The notes beneath the pieces are model-generated. The model did not search any database. It was not told the origin of the DNA and was given only the letters and a program-made list of their open reading frames with translations. Shown piece by piece: positions 1 to 8,343 of a stretch of DNA of 64,000 nt. This stretch comes from Cyanobacteria bacterium SIG30 (lineage in GTDB: Bacteria > Cyanobacteriota > Vampirovibrionia > Gastranaerophilales > Gastranaerophilaceae). The stretch spans positions 1 to 64,000 of the forward strand of contig SUTW01000007.1 of assembly GCA_015152475.1 (NCBI GenBank), given 5' to 3'. The translations under genes and the position numbers were made by a program. Each line of letters opens with the position of its first letter. Position 1 is the stretch's first letter.

Positions 1-787
1 ATGAACAAATTAAACTTAAATCTCGGGGGGGGGGGCATCTAGAAGTTTAAAAGCCTTTACTCTTGCTGAAGTACTTATCACATTAGCTATTATTGGTGTT
101 GTTGCAGCACTCACAATTCCATCTGTTATCACGAATTACAAAAATCAAGAAACAGTTTCTGTACTCAAAAAAACTTATAGTTCAATTGCAAACACAACAA
201 ATCTTGCAATTAGGGATTATGGTCCGATTGCATCTTGGTTTGAAGACGATTTTGTAAATGGTTTTGAAGCTTCAAGAGCTTATGCTAAAAAATATGTTAC
301 TCCTTATTTAAGAGTTTCAAAATCTTGCGAAACCCAAAGCAATACAAGTTGTGGACATGAGATTAAGTACCGTTCCAATGAAGGATTAAAAGCTTTTAAT
401 TTGAGCAATCGTTATAAATTTTATCTTGCAGATGGCACATTCGTTGCAATGAGCGTTAATAATTCAGGTACGGGAACCGGCAGACATTTAAATGCCGCTT
501 ACCTAATTGATATTAATGGTGATAAGAAACCTAATATAATTGGGCAAGATGTTTATAGTTTTATGCATCTTATGGTTTTTCAAGGAAGACATATAGGTGG
601 TAAACTATTGCCACATTGTATTTATGATGAAAATGCTCAATGTACAACCGAACAAGCGATTACTAATTGTAATAGTGAAGGGCCTGGTCTTTCTTGTGTA
701 TATCTTATTTTTAGTAACGGTTGGAAAATTCCAAGCAAGGAAGAATATGTTAATATGGGTGGAGATGTAACAAAATATCCTTGGTAA
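1..787 (+). pseudogene. Type IV pilin-like protein, out of frame at a poly-G tract (probably phase-OFF)
   Basis: From the ATG at 1 the frame reads eight codons into an 11-G run (25-35), then hits TAG at 40-42. With one G fewer it stays open to the stop at 785-787 and gives about 261 residues. That product starts MNKLNLNLGGGASRSLKA, followed by FTLAEVLITLAIIGVV, a class III prepilin signal (cleavage expected after Ala18, Glu at +5) with a hydrophobic helix. The globular part has FYLADGT and a DINGDKKPN segment like the acidic loops of pseudopilins, and ends in YPW. It is a clear paralogue of the intact gene at 931. A surface or pseudopilus subunit switched by slippage is the simplest reading; a homopolymer sequencing error is the alternative. 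The window starts at its first base, so no promoter is visible. Confidence 0.8.
25..35 (+). repeat. Homopolymer tract of 11 G
   Basis: Eleven G in a row inside the leader codons of the first pilin-like gene, in DNA that is otherwise strongly AT-rich. The following 19 bases (36-54) are identical to those after the 10-G tract of the second pilin-like gene. They contain a stop in each of the two wrong frames: TAG for 11 G and TAA for 9 G. Confidence 0.9.
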
Positions 788-809
788 AAAACTTAATTCT
801 ATATTCTTG

Positions 810-836
810 CGCCTTATCTTGATAAGGCGTTTTTTT
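810..836 (+). terminator. Intrinsic terminator of the first pilin-like gene
   Basis: An 8-9 bp stem of CGCCTTATC with GATAAGGCG is followed by seven T. The same hairpin with the same flanking bases follows the second pilin-like gene, so each copy is probably its own transcription unit. Confidence 0.85.
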
Positions 837-859
837 ATTTAAAAATCTTATTAATTCCC

Positions 860-887
860 TTGAAACATCTTAAAAAAATGTTATAAT
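860..887 (+). promoter_or_regulatory. Promoter of the second pilin-like gene
   Basis: TTGAAA at 860-865, a 16-base spacer and TATAAT at 882-887. The predicted 5' UTR is about 35 nt and carries GAAAGGA at 914-920, ten bases before the ATG at 931. Confidence 0.65.
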
Positions 888-930
888 CAAAATATAGATT
901 TAATATGGAGCGTGAAAGGATTTTTAAATT

Positions 931-1728
931 ATGAGTAGAATTAATTTAAATTGCGGGGGGGGGGCATCTAGAAGTTTAAAAGCTTTCACCTTAGCGGAAG
1001 TTTTAATTACACTTGCTATAATCGGTGTTGTTGCAGCACTAACTATTCCATCAGTGATTGCAAGTTATAATAGACAAGAAATAAGTACAAAACTTAAAAA
1101 AGTTGTAAGTACTCTTCAAAATACAACAAATTTAGCGATTTCAGAACATGGCCCAATTAAAACCTGGACTATTGAAAAAGAAGCTACACATGCAAATTCT
1201 AAAGCATTTGCAGAAAAATATCTATTACCTTATTTAAGAGTTTCAAAAATGTGTGGCGAAAAGAGAACTGATGAATGTTATTATCAATATAGTAATTATC
1301 ATGCTGTTGGTTGGTATTCTCCTGCCGATAAAGAAGTTCAATTTTATTTAGCAGATGGCACAATGATTTCACTTTGGACAGCATATGTGGAAAATGGACG
1401 ATATATTTCAGCTCCAATGATGGTTGATATAAATGGTCATAAAAAACCAAATCTTTACGGAAAAGACATATTTTTTATCACATACACTCTTGTTTACGAT
1501 AACGTCGTTTACGGCAAGATTGAAGCAGCAAAAACCCATAATGGTATTAGTTGGGATTTATATTCATCTGCCGGATGTAACAAAGGATATAATGACGGCA
1601 CTGCTACTGCACTTGGATTTTATTGTGCTGCAGTTATTGAAAGAAATGGCTGGACGGTTCCAACGATTGAACAATATGCGGCTATGTATAACACAACAAA
1701 TAATGTTAAAGACTTTTATCCTTGGTAA
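931..1728 (+). CDS. Type IV pilin-like / pseudopilin protein, in frame (phase-ON copy)
   Basis: 265 residues. The leader MSRINLNCGGGASRSLKA (18 aa) contains three glycines encoded by a 10-G tract (955-964). It is followed by FTLAEVLITLAIIGVVAAL, the processing signal and helix of class III prepilins, with Ala instead of the usual Gly before the cut. The rest is a globular domain with FYLADGT, a DINGHKKPN acidic loop, four later cysteines that could pair, and a YPW end. It should be cleaved by the peptidase at 2399-3361 and go into a pilus or pseudopilus; the exact system is unknown. It has its own promoter and terminator. Protein identity with the first copy is strongest in the signal, although synonymous sites there have diverged. 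Confidence 0.85.
   Translation: MSRINLNCGGGASRSLKAFTLAEVLITLAIIGVVAALTIPSVIASYNRQEISTKLKKVVSTLQNTTNLAISEHGPIKTWTIEKEATHANSKAFAEKYLLPYLRVSKMCGEKRTDECYYQYSNYHAVGWYSPADKEVQFYLADGTMISLWTAYVENGRYISAPMMVDINGHKKPNLYGKDIFFITYTLVYDNVVYGKIEAAKTHNGISWDLYSSAGCNKGYNDGTATALGFYCAAVIERNGWTVPTIEQYAAMYNTTNNVKDFYPW
955..964 (+). repeat. Homopolymer tract of 10 G
   Basis: Ten G within the prepilin leader codons, one fewer than in the paralogue at 25-35. This length keeps the gene in frame. It is followed by the shared block CATCTAGAAGTTTAAAAGC at 965-983. Confidence 0.9.
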
Positions 1729-1752
1729 AAAAAACTTAATTCTATATTCTTG

Positions 1753-1780
1753 CGCCTTATCTTGATAAGGCGTTTTTTTT
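1753..1780 (+). terminator. Intrinsic terminator of the second pilin-like gene
   Basis: Same CGCCTTATC/GATAAGGCG hairpin as at 810-829, followed by eight T. The repeat includes the bases before the stem (ACTTAATTCTATATTCTTG), consistent with duplication of a gene-plus-terminator unit. Confidence 0.85.
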
Positions 1781-1813
1781 ATTTTATTATTTTTTATAAA
1801 AGAAGGATTTTTT

Positions 1814-2389
1814 ATGTTTGAAGAATTGGAAAAAGTTAGAGAAAAATGTTTAAAGTGCACAAAATGCGATTTGCATAAAACAAGAAACAATATTGTTTTT
1901 GGTGATGGTGTTGTTGGAAGTAAAATTATGTTAATCGGGGAAGCACCTGGTTTTAATGAAGATATGCAAGGAGTTCCTTTTGTTGGACGTGCTGGAAAAC
2001 TTTTAGATGACATTCTTGGAAGTGTTGGCTTGTCAAGAAAGGAAAATGTTTATATCTGTAACACCGTAAAATGCAGACCGCCTGAAAACAGAAACCCGGA
2101 ACAAGTTGAAAAAAATGCGTGCAGAGAATATTTAGACAAGCAAATTGAAATTCTTAAACCTAAAATTATCTTAATTTGTGGTGCTGTTGCTCTTAATTCA
2201 ATGATGGGCTTGAATGGCGGAATTACAAAAGTTAGAGGAAAATGGTTTGACGGACCAAATGGTTCTAAAATGATGCCAATTTTCCATCCTTCATATCTTT
2301 TAAGAAATCCATCCCACAAAGAAGGTAGTCCAAAATGGCTGATGTGGCAAGATATAAAAGAAGTTAGACGTTATTTTGATAGTTTATAA
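1814..2389 (+). CDS. Uracil-DNA glycosylase, family 4
   Basis: 191 residues, the usual size for family 4 UDGs, which excise uracil from DNA and carry a [4Fe-4S] cluster. The four expected ligands are present: Cys15 and Cys18 (CTKC), Cys87 (KCRPPENRNP) and Cys103. The catalytic motif GEAPG is at 42-46 and the HPSYLLR motif at 158-164. AAGGAT lies seven bases before the ATG. It follows the pilin terminator and is probably transcribed alone; the next gene is convergent. DNA repair, cytoplasmic. Confidence 0.93.
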   Translation: MFEELEKVREKCLKCTKCDLHKTRNNIVFGDGVVGSKIMLIGEAPGFNEDMQGVPFVGRAGKLLDDILGSVGLSRKENVYICNTVKCRPPENRNPEQVEKNACREYLDKQIEILKPKIILICGAVALNSMMGLNGGITKVRGKWFDGPNGSKMMPIFHPSYLLRNPSHKEGSPKWLMWQDIKEVRRYFDSL

Positions 2390-2398
2390 TTTATCTAA

Positions 2399-3361
2399 TT
2401 AAATTAATAAATTAGATATGTAATCTTGTGCAAAAAGTATAATTAAAGCTGATATTGCAAGTGCTGGACCAAAAGGGAAAGTCATAAGTTCTTCTTCTTT
2501 TTTGTCTTTTATGCTACCTAAAATAATAATAACTGATGCAATTATTGGGATAAAAATTATTGCAAAATATAAAATTAAAGCCCAAAGAGATAAGTCTGGC
2601 AGATAATTTTTAGTAAGTGCTGTAAAAATAACAACAATTGTTGCGGTTAAAATAGCGCCACATAATTTATAATTTTTATTATCTAGCGATTTTTTAAAAT
2701 ATATTGGAATTGCAACCATTGCCTGAATTATAATTGCAAGCGCAATGTTTATGAAGAGCATTTGCCAACCTAAAAATGCTGAGATACCCATCGCAATATA
2801 AGTGTCGCCCTCGCCAAATGCGCGAGAATTCGCAAACAAATATCCAATTCTTGCCATTATTTCAAAAACAATAAATGCGATAGCTATTGCGATAAGGCCT
2901 TGCCACCAATTTATATTATTTACGTTAAATAAAGTGCTTATATACATAACTGCAATGAATGAATATATGTGTTTATCAAAAACAACTTGTTCTTTTATGT
3001 CTGTTATACTCATAACTATTAAATAAGATATAAAAATGCAGGCAAAAATAGTTTTTAAGCTTGCGCCAAATATTATATATGAAGCCAGATACAAAATGCC
3101 GTTTGTAAGTTCAACTATTGGATATTGCGGTGAAATTTTGCATTTACAAAAAGCACATTTGCCTCTTAAAAAAAGATAAGATAAAACCGGAATATTATGA
3201 TACCATTTTAATTTGTTGTTGCATTTTGGGCATTTTGAAGGAGGTAGAACAATACTTTCTTGGCTAAAAGCTCTGAGTGCAACTACGTTTAAAAAACTTC
3301 CTATGCATAGTCCTGCAATCAGAACATATACACCCCAAAATATAAATAATGGATCATTCAT
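2399..3361 (-). CDS. pilD: Prepilin peptidase / N-methyltransferase (leader peptidase, A24 family)
   Basis: 320 residues, polytopic membrane protein. The cytoplasmic N-terminal domain has two CxxC pairs (Cys44/47 and Cys69/72) for zinc. The two catalytic aspartates of the GXGD-type aspartyl peptidases are Asp121 (SITDIK) and Asp186 in GEGD. It removes the leader of type IV prepilins and pseudopilins and methylates the new N-terminus; the pilin-like genes at 1-1728 are obvious substrates. The gene overlaps the upstream sigma factor by 8 nt, so it is translated from the same metG-sigma-pilD message. Because the pilin substrates have Ala at -1, this enzyme may accept Ala there (inference). Confidence 0.93.
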   Translation of the reverse strand: MNDPLFIFWGVYVLIAGLCIGSFLNVVALRAFSQESIVLPPSKCPKCNNKLKWYHNIPVLSYLFLRGKCAFCKCKISPQYPIVELTNGILYLASYIIFGASLKTIFACIFISYLIVMSITDIKEQVVFDKHIYSFIAVMYISTLFNVNNINWWQGLIAIAIAFIVFEIMARIGYLFANSRAFGEGDTYIAMGISAFLGWQMLFINIALAIIIQAMVAIPIYFKKSLDNKNYKLCGAILTATIVVIFTALTKNYLPDLSLWALILYFAIIFIPIIASVIIILGSIKDKKEEELMTFPFGPALAISALIILFAQDYISNLLI

Positions 3362-4160
3362 AATTTTTTATTCCTTTTGATTTAACTTCTTTTAATAATT
3401 CATCAAGTGCTTTTTTTAGTTTTCTTGAAACTTGCATTGGACTAATATTTAATTCTTTTGCAATTTGTGCTTGCGAAAAGTCCTTAAAAAAGCTTAGCGT
3501 GATTATGTCTTGCGCTTCGGAATCTAACTTATGAATAGCATCTTTTAAAATAATTTCATAGTCTTTATTCGAAATTTGCTCTTCATATTGCTTGATTGAA
3601 TTTTTGTCTTTCAGATACTCATCTTTATTGTCGTTTTCCAATAAAATTTCCTCTATTGAAAGGGGAGTTGTTCTTCTTTCAATATCCATTGCTTCTATTA
3701 TTTTTGCTTCTGGCACTTGAAGTTCTTTTGAAATTTCTTCATTTGTTGGTTTTCTGCCAAGTTTTTTTGTTAAATTTTCAATAATTGAATTTATTCTGAA
3801 AGATAATTCTTTGACATTTCTTGAAACTTTAACAAGTGACATTTTATCTCTTAAATAATGTCTTATTTCGCTTACAATTGTTGTTGAAAGGTGAGTTTTA
3901 AAACTTTTTCCTTTACTTGTGTCAAAAGAATTAAGAGCTTTTATAATGCCAATTGAAGCTACTTGGAATAAATCTTCAAAAGGGTCGTAAGCACGTCTTG
4001 CAAAAGAATATACAATATTTTTTGCAACGGGCGTGTAAGTTAAAAATATAAAACTTGAAATTTTTTGTTTAGTTTTTTTATTTGAAGAAGTTTGATATTC
4101 ATTAATTAAATTAAGTATTTGTTCTTCTTCCGGATAAATCAAACTATCTTGCAAGCTCAT
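3354..4160 (-). CDS. RNA polymerase sigma factor, SigF/SigB-type (group 3)
   Basis: 268 residues without region 1. Region 2 (DPFEDLFQVASIGIIKAL, then FDTSKGKSFKTHLSTTI), region 3 (LGRKPTNEEISKEL) and region 4 with a helix-turn-helix (FSQAQIAKELNISPMQVSRK) appear in order. This layout is typical of SigB/SigF/SigG alternative sigmas. It overlaps pilD by 8 nt and lies 6 nt behind metG. In Synechocystis the SigF factor is required for pilus formation, so linkage to pilD suggests a similar role here (inference). No anti-sigma gene is adjacent. Confidence 0.88.
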   Translation of the reverse strand: MSLQDSLIYPEEEQILNLINEYQTSSNKKTKQKISSFIFLTYTPVAKNIVYSFARRAYDPFEDLFQVASIGIIKALNSFDTSKGKSFKTHLSTTIVSEIRHYLRDKMSLVKVSRNVKELSFRINSIIENLTKKLGRKPTNEEISKELQVPEAKIIEAMDIERRTTPLSIEEILLENDNKDEYLKDKNSIKQYEEQISNKDYEIILKDAIHKLDSEAQDIITLSFFKDFSQAQIAKELNISPMQVSRKLKKALDELLKEVKSKGIKNYE

Positions 4161-4166
4161 ATAATC

Positions 4167-5720
4167 CTACTTTTTGTCAGCAAATTCGCTGTCTAAACGT
4201 AAAAATACTGGTTTAATTTCTTCTTTAGAAATAAGTTTGCCTTCTTTTAAAAGTCCAGTTTTTATTTCATCAAGTTTTAAATCTGTATTAATTTTTAATT
4301 GTTCTGCAACTTTTTGTGCAATATTTGGGCAGAATGGTTTAATTAAAATTGAAAGTGCTGCCATTGTGTCAAGGATAGTGTATAAAACTTTTCCGCATTT
4401 TTCCATATCGCCTTCTTTTGCAAGAGTCCATGGTGCGTTATCATTAATATATTTATTTGCACAATCTGCAAGTTCAATTATGCTGTTTCCTGCGCTTGCA
4501 ACATCATATTCATCGAAAGCAGATTTAACTTTTTTAATTGTTTCTTGAACTTTGTTACTCAATTCGCTTTCGTTTATATGTTCGTTTAAAATTGTTCCGT
4601 CAAAATATTTAACTGACATATTTAAGGTTCTGTTTAATAAGTTTCCAAAATTGTTTGCCAAATCGGCATTAACTTTTTCTTTGAATTCTTCATCAGAATA
4701 ATTGCCGTCACGTCCATTTTGTGCAGTTATTGCCATAAAATAACGAAGTGCGTCAGCTTCTTTAAGTTCAAATGCGTCCATAACGCTTTTTGGCGAAATT
4801 ACGTTACCGATTGATTTTGACATTTTATCTTTATTAATCATAATCCAGCCGTGAGCATAAATTGATTTTGGAAGTTCTACATTTAATGCCATTAAAATTG
4901 CAATCCAATATATTGAATGGAATTTCAATATATCTTTCCCGATTACATGAACGTCAACTGGCCAGAATTTTTTAAATAATTCTCCATGGTTTCCGTCAAC
5001 ATTATAACCAAGAGCTGTTATGTAATTTGAAAGTGCATCAATCCAAACATATATAATTTGTTCAGGGTCTGATAAAACTGGGATACCCCAATTGACGTTA
5101 GTTATTGACCTTGAAACAGATATGTCTTCTATATCTTGAAGTTGGTTAATAACTTCATTTGCTCTGAATGCCGGTTTAATGAAATCAGGATTTTCTTTAA
5201 TGTGTTTAATGATTGCGTCTTTGTATTTTGATAATTTAAAGAAATAGTTTTCTTCGCTGATTTCATCAGGTTTTTTACCATGTATTGGGCAATTGCCGTT
5301 TTCATCAAGGTCTTTTGCGTTTAAGAAGCATTCACAACCACTACAATATAACCCTTTATATGAGTGCTTATAAATATCTCCTTGTTTTAATAATTTTTCA
5401 AAAATTCCTTGAACAATCTTTTTGTGGTCTTCATCAGTTGTTCTTATAAAACGGTCATAATCAATATCCAAAAGTTGCCAAGCTTCTTTAAAGTAGCTTG
5501 AATTTTTATCGCACATTTCTTTTGGAGTTGTGCCATTTTCTTTTGCAGTCTTTTGGATTTTAATACCGTGTTCATCAGTACCTGTCAAAAAGAATGTATT
5601 ATCACATCTTTGTTTATAGTGTCTGTGAATAATATCTGTAATAATTTTTTCGTACGCATGTCCTATATGAGGTGCGCCATTTACATAATCAATTGCCGTT
5701 GTTAAATAAAATCTTTCCAT
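4167..5720 (-). CDS. metG: Methionyl-tRNA synthetase
   Basis: 517 residues, class I synthetase that charges tRNA-Met. The HIGH motif (PHIGH, 17-21) and KMSKS loop (299-303) are intact. The connective peptide has a zinc knuckle (CSGC then CPIH). The protein ends soon after the helical anticodon-binding domain, so it is the short form without the C-terminal tRNA-binding/dimerisation domain. A promoter with its -10 six bases before the ATG implies a leaderless message. First gene of the metG-sigma-pilD operon. Confidence 0.95.
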   Translation of the reverse strand: MERFYLTTAIDYVNGAPHIGHAYEKIITDIIHRHYKQRCDNTFFLTGTDEHGIKIQKTAKENGTTPKEMCDKNSSYFKEAWQLLDIDYDRFIRTTDEDHKKIVQGIFEKLLKQGDIYKHSYKGLYCSGCECFLNAKDLDENGNCPIHGKKPDEISEENYFFKLSKYKDAIIKHIKENPDFIKPAFRANEVINQLQDIEDISVSRSITNVNWGIPVLSDPEQIIYVWIDALSNYITALGYNVDGNHGELFKKFWPVDVHVIGKDILKFHSIYWIAILMALNVELPKSIYAHGWIMINKDKMSKSIGNVISPKSVMDAFELKEADALRYFMAITAQNGRDGNYSDEEFKEKVNADLANNFGNLLNRTLNMSVKYFDGTILNEHINESELSNKVQETIKKVKSAFDEYDVASAGNSIIELADCANKYINDNAPWTLAKEGDMEKCGKVLYTILDTMAALSILIKPFCPNIAQKVAEQLKINTDLKLDEIKTGLLKEGKLISKEEIKPVFLRLDSEFADKK

Positions 5721-5726
5721 AAATTA

Positions 5727-5755
5727 ATTATATTGTGAAAAATTTCTGTGGTCAA
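5727..5755 (-). promoter_or_regulatory. Promoter of metG, leaderless arrangement
   Basis: On the minus strand TTGACC (5750-5755), a 17-base spacer, TATAAT (5727-5732), then only six bases before the metG ATG. No Shine-Dalgarno fits between them, so transcription should start at or next to the A of the ATG. Confidence 0.7.
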
Positions 5756-5760
5756 TCAAA

Positions 5761-7326
5761 CTATTTGTTTAAATTGTTAATATCAATCAGGTTATCTTGT
5801 TCTCTTGTACAAAAACCGGTGCAACCATTCCAAATAAGTACTTCTTCTAGGTTTCCATCTTGTTTTTGATGAAGCATACAAGTGCCTTTTAATAAATCAA
5901 CTGTACCATCTTGGGTTGATTTAAAATATTTGCAATTTTGGCAGACTTTAAGTGTAAAATCTTTATCTTTTAATTTAACTATAATGTCATTTAATGCATC
6001 ATACATTCGAAGATGAGAATCGGAAAATAATTTTTTCTTGTTATATCTAAATACAACTTTTCTCATGCCATCTTCTGAAACCAAATCAAGTTTGCATGGC
6101 ATATTTTTCTTATCATTTCCGACACATGATTTAATTGTTGCTGAATTAACATTACTGTCTTCGTAATTTTGTTGTTCGATATTTTTTAGCGTTATATTTT
6201 TTGCAACTAATTTATATTTTAAAATTAGTGCGCAAAGTGGATAAAGTGGGAGTGACAATAATTCAACAATGTTTAATCTAGACGAAATCATGCCCAGAAC
6301 AACGTTTATTATAAGAAATGCTCCCAAATGCACTAGATATGTTATTTCTAACATATATCTAAATGCCAAACAAACAAGGACAAAATAAGATATTATTGTA
6401 AAAATTGCATTTGGTTTTAATATTGATAAAACTAATTCAATAAAATGCCAAGGTTTTTTAAATAAAATAGGTAAATAATATTTAAGAAGCATGATTTTTT
6501 GTGAAATGCGTGCAGATGATGCATTAAAGCTATCTGACACTATTTCTGTTTCCATATCTGGGCAATACAGGGTTTTGATATTGTTGCTTGCTAAAAATAA
6601 TGTATATTTTAGTTCATCATCTTTTGTTTCGAAACACACTCTGCCGGTTTTTTCAAGAATGTTACTTGGTATAACACAAGCACCACCATCAATAATACTT
6701 ACAAGTGAAAACATTGTTCTTGAAATATTTAGTGTATTATTTGTGAATTTTAATTTTGCACTTAAAACATGGGATAAAACAAAATTAACAACGGAATTAT
6801 TGGTTTTTACAACATTTAATTTGTCAGTTAAAATAATGTCGCTTTCAAAATTTTTGTTGATATTTTGAAGAAAATCTTTTTTTATAATTCTGTCTGAATC
6901 AAGGAAAATAAAACCATCAAATTTGTTTTCGCTATCTGCAGATATTTTTTCTGCAAAAATCGACAATGCTTTATCTTTTGAAAAGAAATCCGGATTTTCG
7001 ATTTGATGAATTCTTGCTCCAGATGCAAAATCCGGCAATTTTACCGCATTTTCATCTTTTATGGTGCTAATCATATGCACTTCGTACAATTCTTTTGGAT
7101 ATTCTTGAATATTCAAAGATTGCAATATATTAAGTGCTTTTTTATCTTTATTTTTTGCCCAAACAACAACGCAATATCTTTTTGTATCTTTTTCTTCCTT
7201 ATAAAGTTCTTTTTCCTTAAAAAACTTTTTTGCACTGAATGACTTAATATTCAAGGTTAAAAGATATATTGAATAAATTAATAAATATATAAAAATAACT
7301 GAAAAAATTAAATTCACAATAAACAT
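5761..7326 (-). CDS. Membrane glycosyltransferase, GT2-like, with C-terminal cysteine cluster
   Basis: 521 residues. One membrane helix at the N-terminus (about 3-26) is followed by a GT-A-like domain: FIFLDSD with Asp143/Asp145 as the probable nucleotide-sugar/metal motif, then ETKDDE and a QKIMLLKYY stretch in the places used by ED and QxxRW-type motifs. Two or three further membrane helices follow (about 295-370). The last 60 residues hold five cysteines (462, 465, 483, 502, 506) in an arrangement I do not recognise in GT2 enzymes, perhaps a metal site. Substrate unknown. It is separated from metG by only 40 bases, but metG has its own promoter. Confidence 0.65.
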   Translation of the reverse strand: MFIVNLIFSVIFIYLLIYSIYLLTLNIKSFSAKKFFKEKELYKEEKDTKRYCVVVWAKNKDKKALNILQSLNIQEYPKELYEVHMISTIKDENAVKLPDFASGARIHQIENPDFFSKDKALSIFAEKISADSENKFDGFIFLDSDRIIKKDFLQNINKNFESDIILTDKLNVVKTNNSVVNFVLSHVLSAKLKFTNNTLNISRTMFSLVSIIDGGACVIPSNILEKTGRVCFETKDDELKYTLFLASNNIKTLYCPDMETEIVSDSFNASSARISQKIMLLKYYLPILFKKPWHFIELVLSILKPNAIFTIISYFVLVCLAFRYMLEITYLVHLGAFLIINVVLGMISSRLNIVELLSLPLYPLCALILKYKLVAKNITLKNIEQQNYEDSNVNSATIKSCVGNDKKNMPCKLDLVSEDGMRKVVFRYNKKKLFSDSHLRMYDALNDIIVKLKDKDFTLKVCQNCKYFKSTQDGTVDLLKGTCMLHQKQDGNLEEVLIWNGCTGFCTREQDNLIDINNLNK

Positions 7327-7428
7327 AGTTGCAATTTTATTTAAAATAAAAATAAAAATCTAGCTTTTTTTAAAATTCTTTGCAATAATGAAAGAATAAT
7401 TTACATAAATCGGATTAAGGAGAACAAA

Positions 7429-8343
7429 ATGACCGAATATTATTTTATGGATGGTAAATACGTTCCAGCTGAGGAAGCTGTAATACCTGTTAGAACACAT
7501 GCTTTTTTGTATGGTACTTCTGTTTTTGAAGGTATTAGAGCATATTTTAACCAAGAAGAAAATCAACTTTATATTTTTAGAATGAAGGAACATTTTGAAA
7601 GAATGTTAAATAGTGCAAAAATAATGTATATGGATGCTCAATATACAGTTGATGAATATATGCAAATAACAAAAGATATGCTTAATAAAAATGGTTACAG
7701 AAGCGACACTTATATTAGGCCAGAAGTTTATAAAAGTGCGCTTAAAATTGGACCTGGTTTGATTGATAATAAAGACAGTGTTCTTATTTTCTCATTCGGA
7801 TTAGGTGATTATTGTGATACATCTAAGGGGCTACATGTTTGTTGTTCTAGTTGGGATAGAGTTGAAGATAATATGATTCCTCCAAGAGCAAAAATTGCAG
7901 GTTCTTATGCAAACACTGCTCTTATTATTACAGAAGCTAAAAAATCTGGTTTTGATGATGCAATTGTTCTTTCAAGAAATGGTCATGTAGCGGAAGGAAG
8001 CGCTATGAATTTATTCTTGCTTGAAGGCAACACTTTGGTTACGACACCAACAACAAGTAATATTTTAGTTGGCGTTACAAGAAATACCATTTTGGAAATC
8101 GCCAAGGATTTAGGTCTTGAAGTTGAAGAAAGAGAAATCAACAGAACTGAACTTTATATAGCAGATGGCGCATTTTTCTGCGGAACAGGTGCACAAGTTG
8201 CTCCAATTACAAAAATTGACCACAGGGAATTAAATGGTGGCGTTGTTGCTGATAAAATTCTTGAACTTCAAAAATACTATTTTGATATAGTTAGAGGCAA
8301 AGTCGAAAAATATAAAAAATGGTGTACACCGGTTTATGATTAA
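7429..8343 (+). CDS. ilvE: Branched-chain amino acid aminotransferase
   Basis: 304 residues, class IV PLP-dependent aminotransferase, normal length. Family signatures include HAFLYGTSVFEGIRAY near the N-terminus, the PLP lysine region RAKIAGSYANTAL and the ALxxxxxGxVAEGSAMNLF stretch. It makes leucine, isoleucine and valine from their 2-oxo acids with glutamate, which fits the leuC gene at 15729. AAGGAGA precedes the ATG at 7429. The stop overlaps the next gene by 8 nt. D-amino-acid transaminase is the main alternative within the fold but fits less well. Confidence 0.9.
   Translation: MTEYYFMDGKYVPAEEAVIPVRTHAFLYGTSVFEGIRAYFNQEENQLYIFRMKEHFERMLNSAKIMYMDAQYTVDEYMQITKDMLNKNGYRSDTYIRPEVYKSALKIGPGLIDNKDSVLIFSFGLGDYCDTSKGLHVCCSSWDRVEDNMIPPRAKIAGSYANTALIITEAKKSGFDDAIVLSRNGHVAEGSAMNLFLLEGNTLVTTPTTSNILVGVTRNTILEIAKDLGLEVEEREINRTELYIADGAFFCGTGAQVAPITKIDHRELNGGVVADKILELQKYYFDIVRGKVEKYKKWCTPVYD

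Noticed and set aside
7327-7428. Riboswitch or T-box before ilvE
   Set aside because: The 102-base spacer has no long conserved-looking helices or leader-peptide codons.
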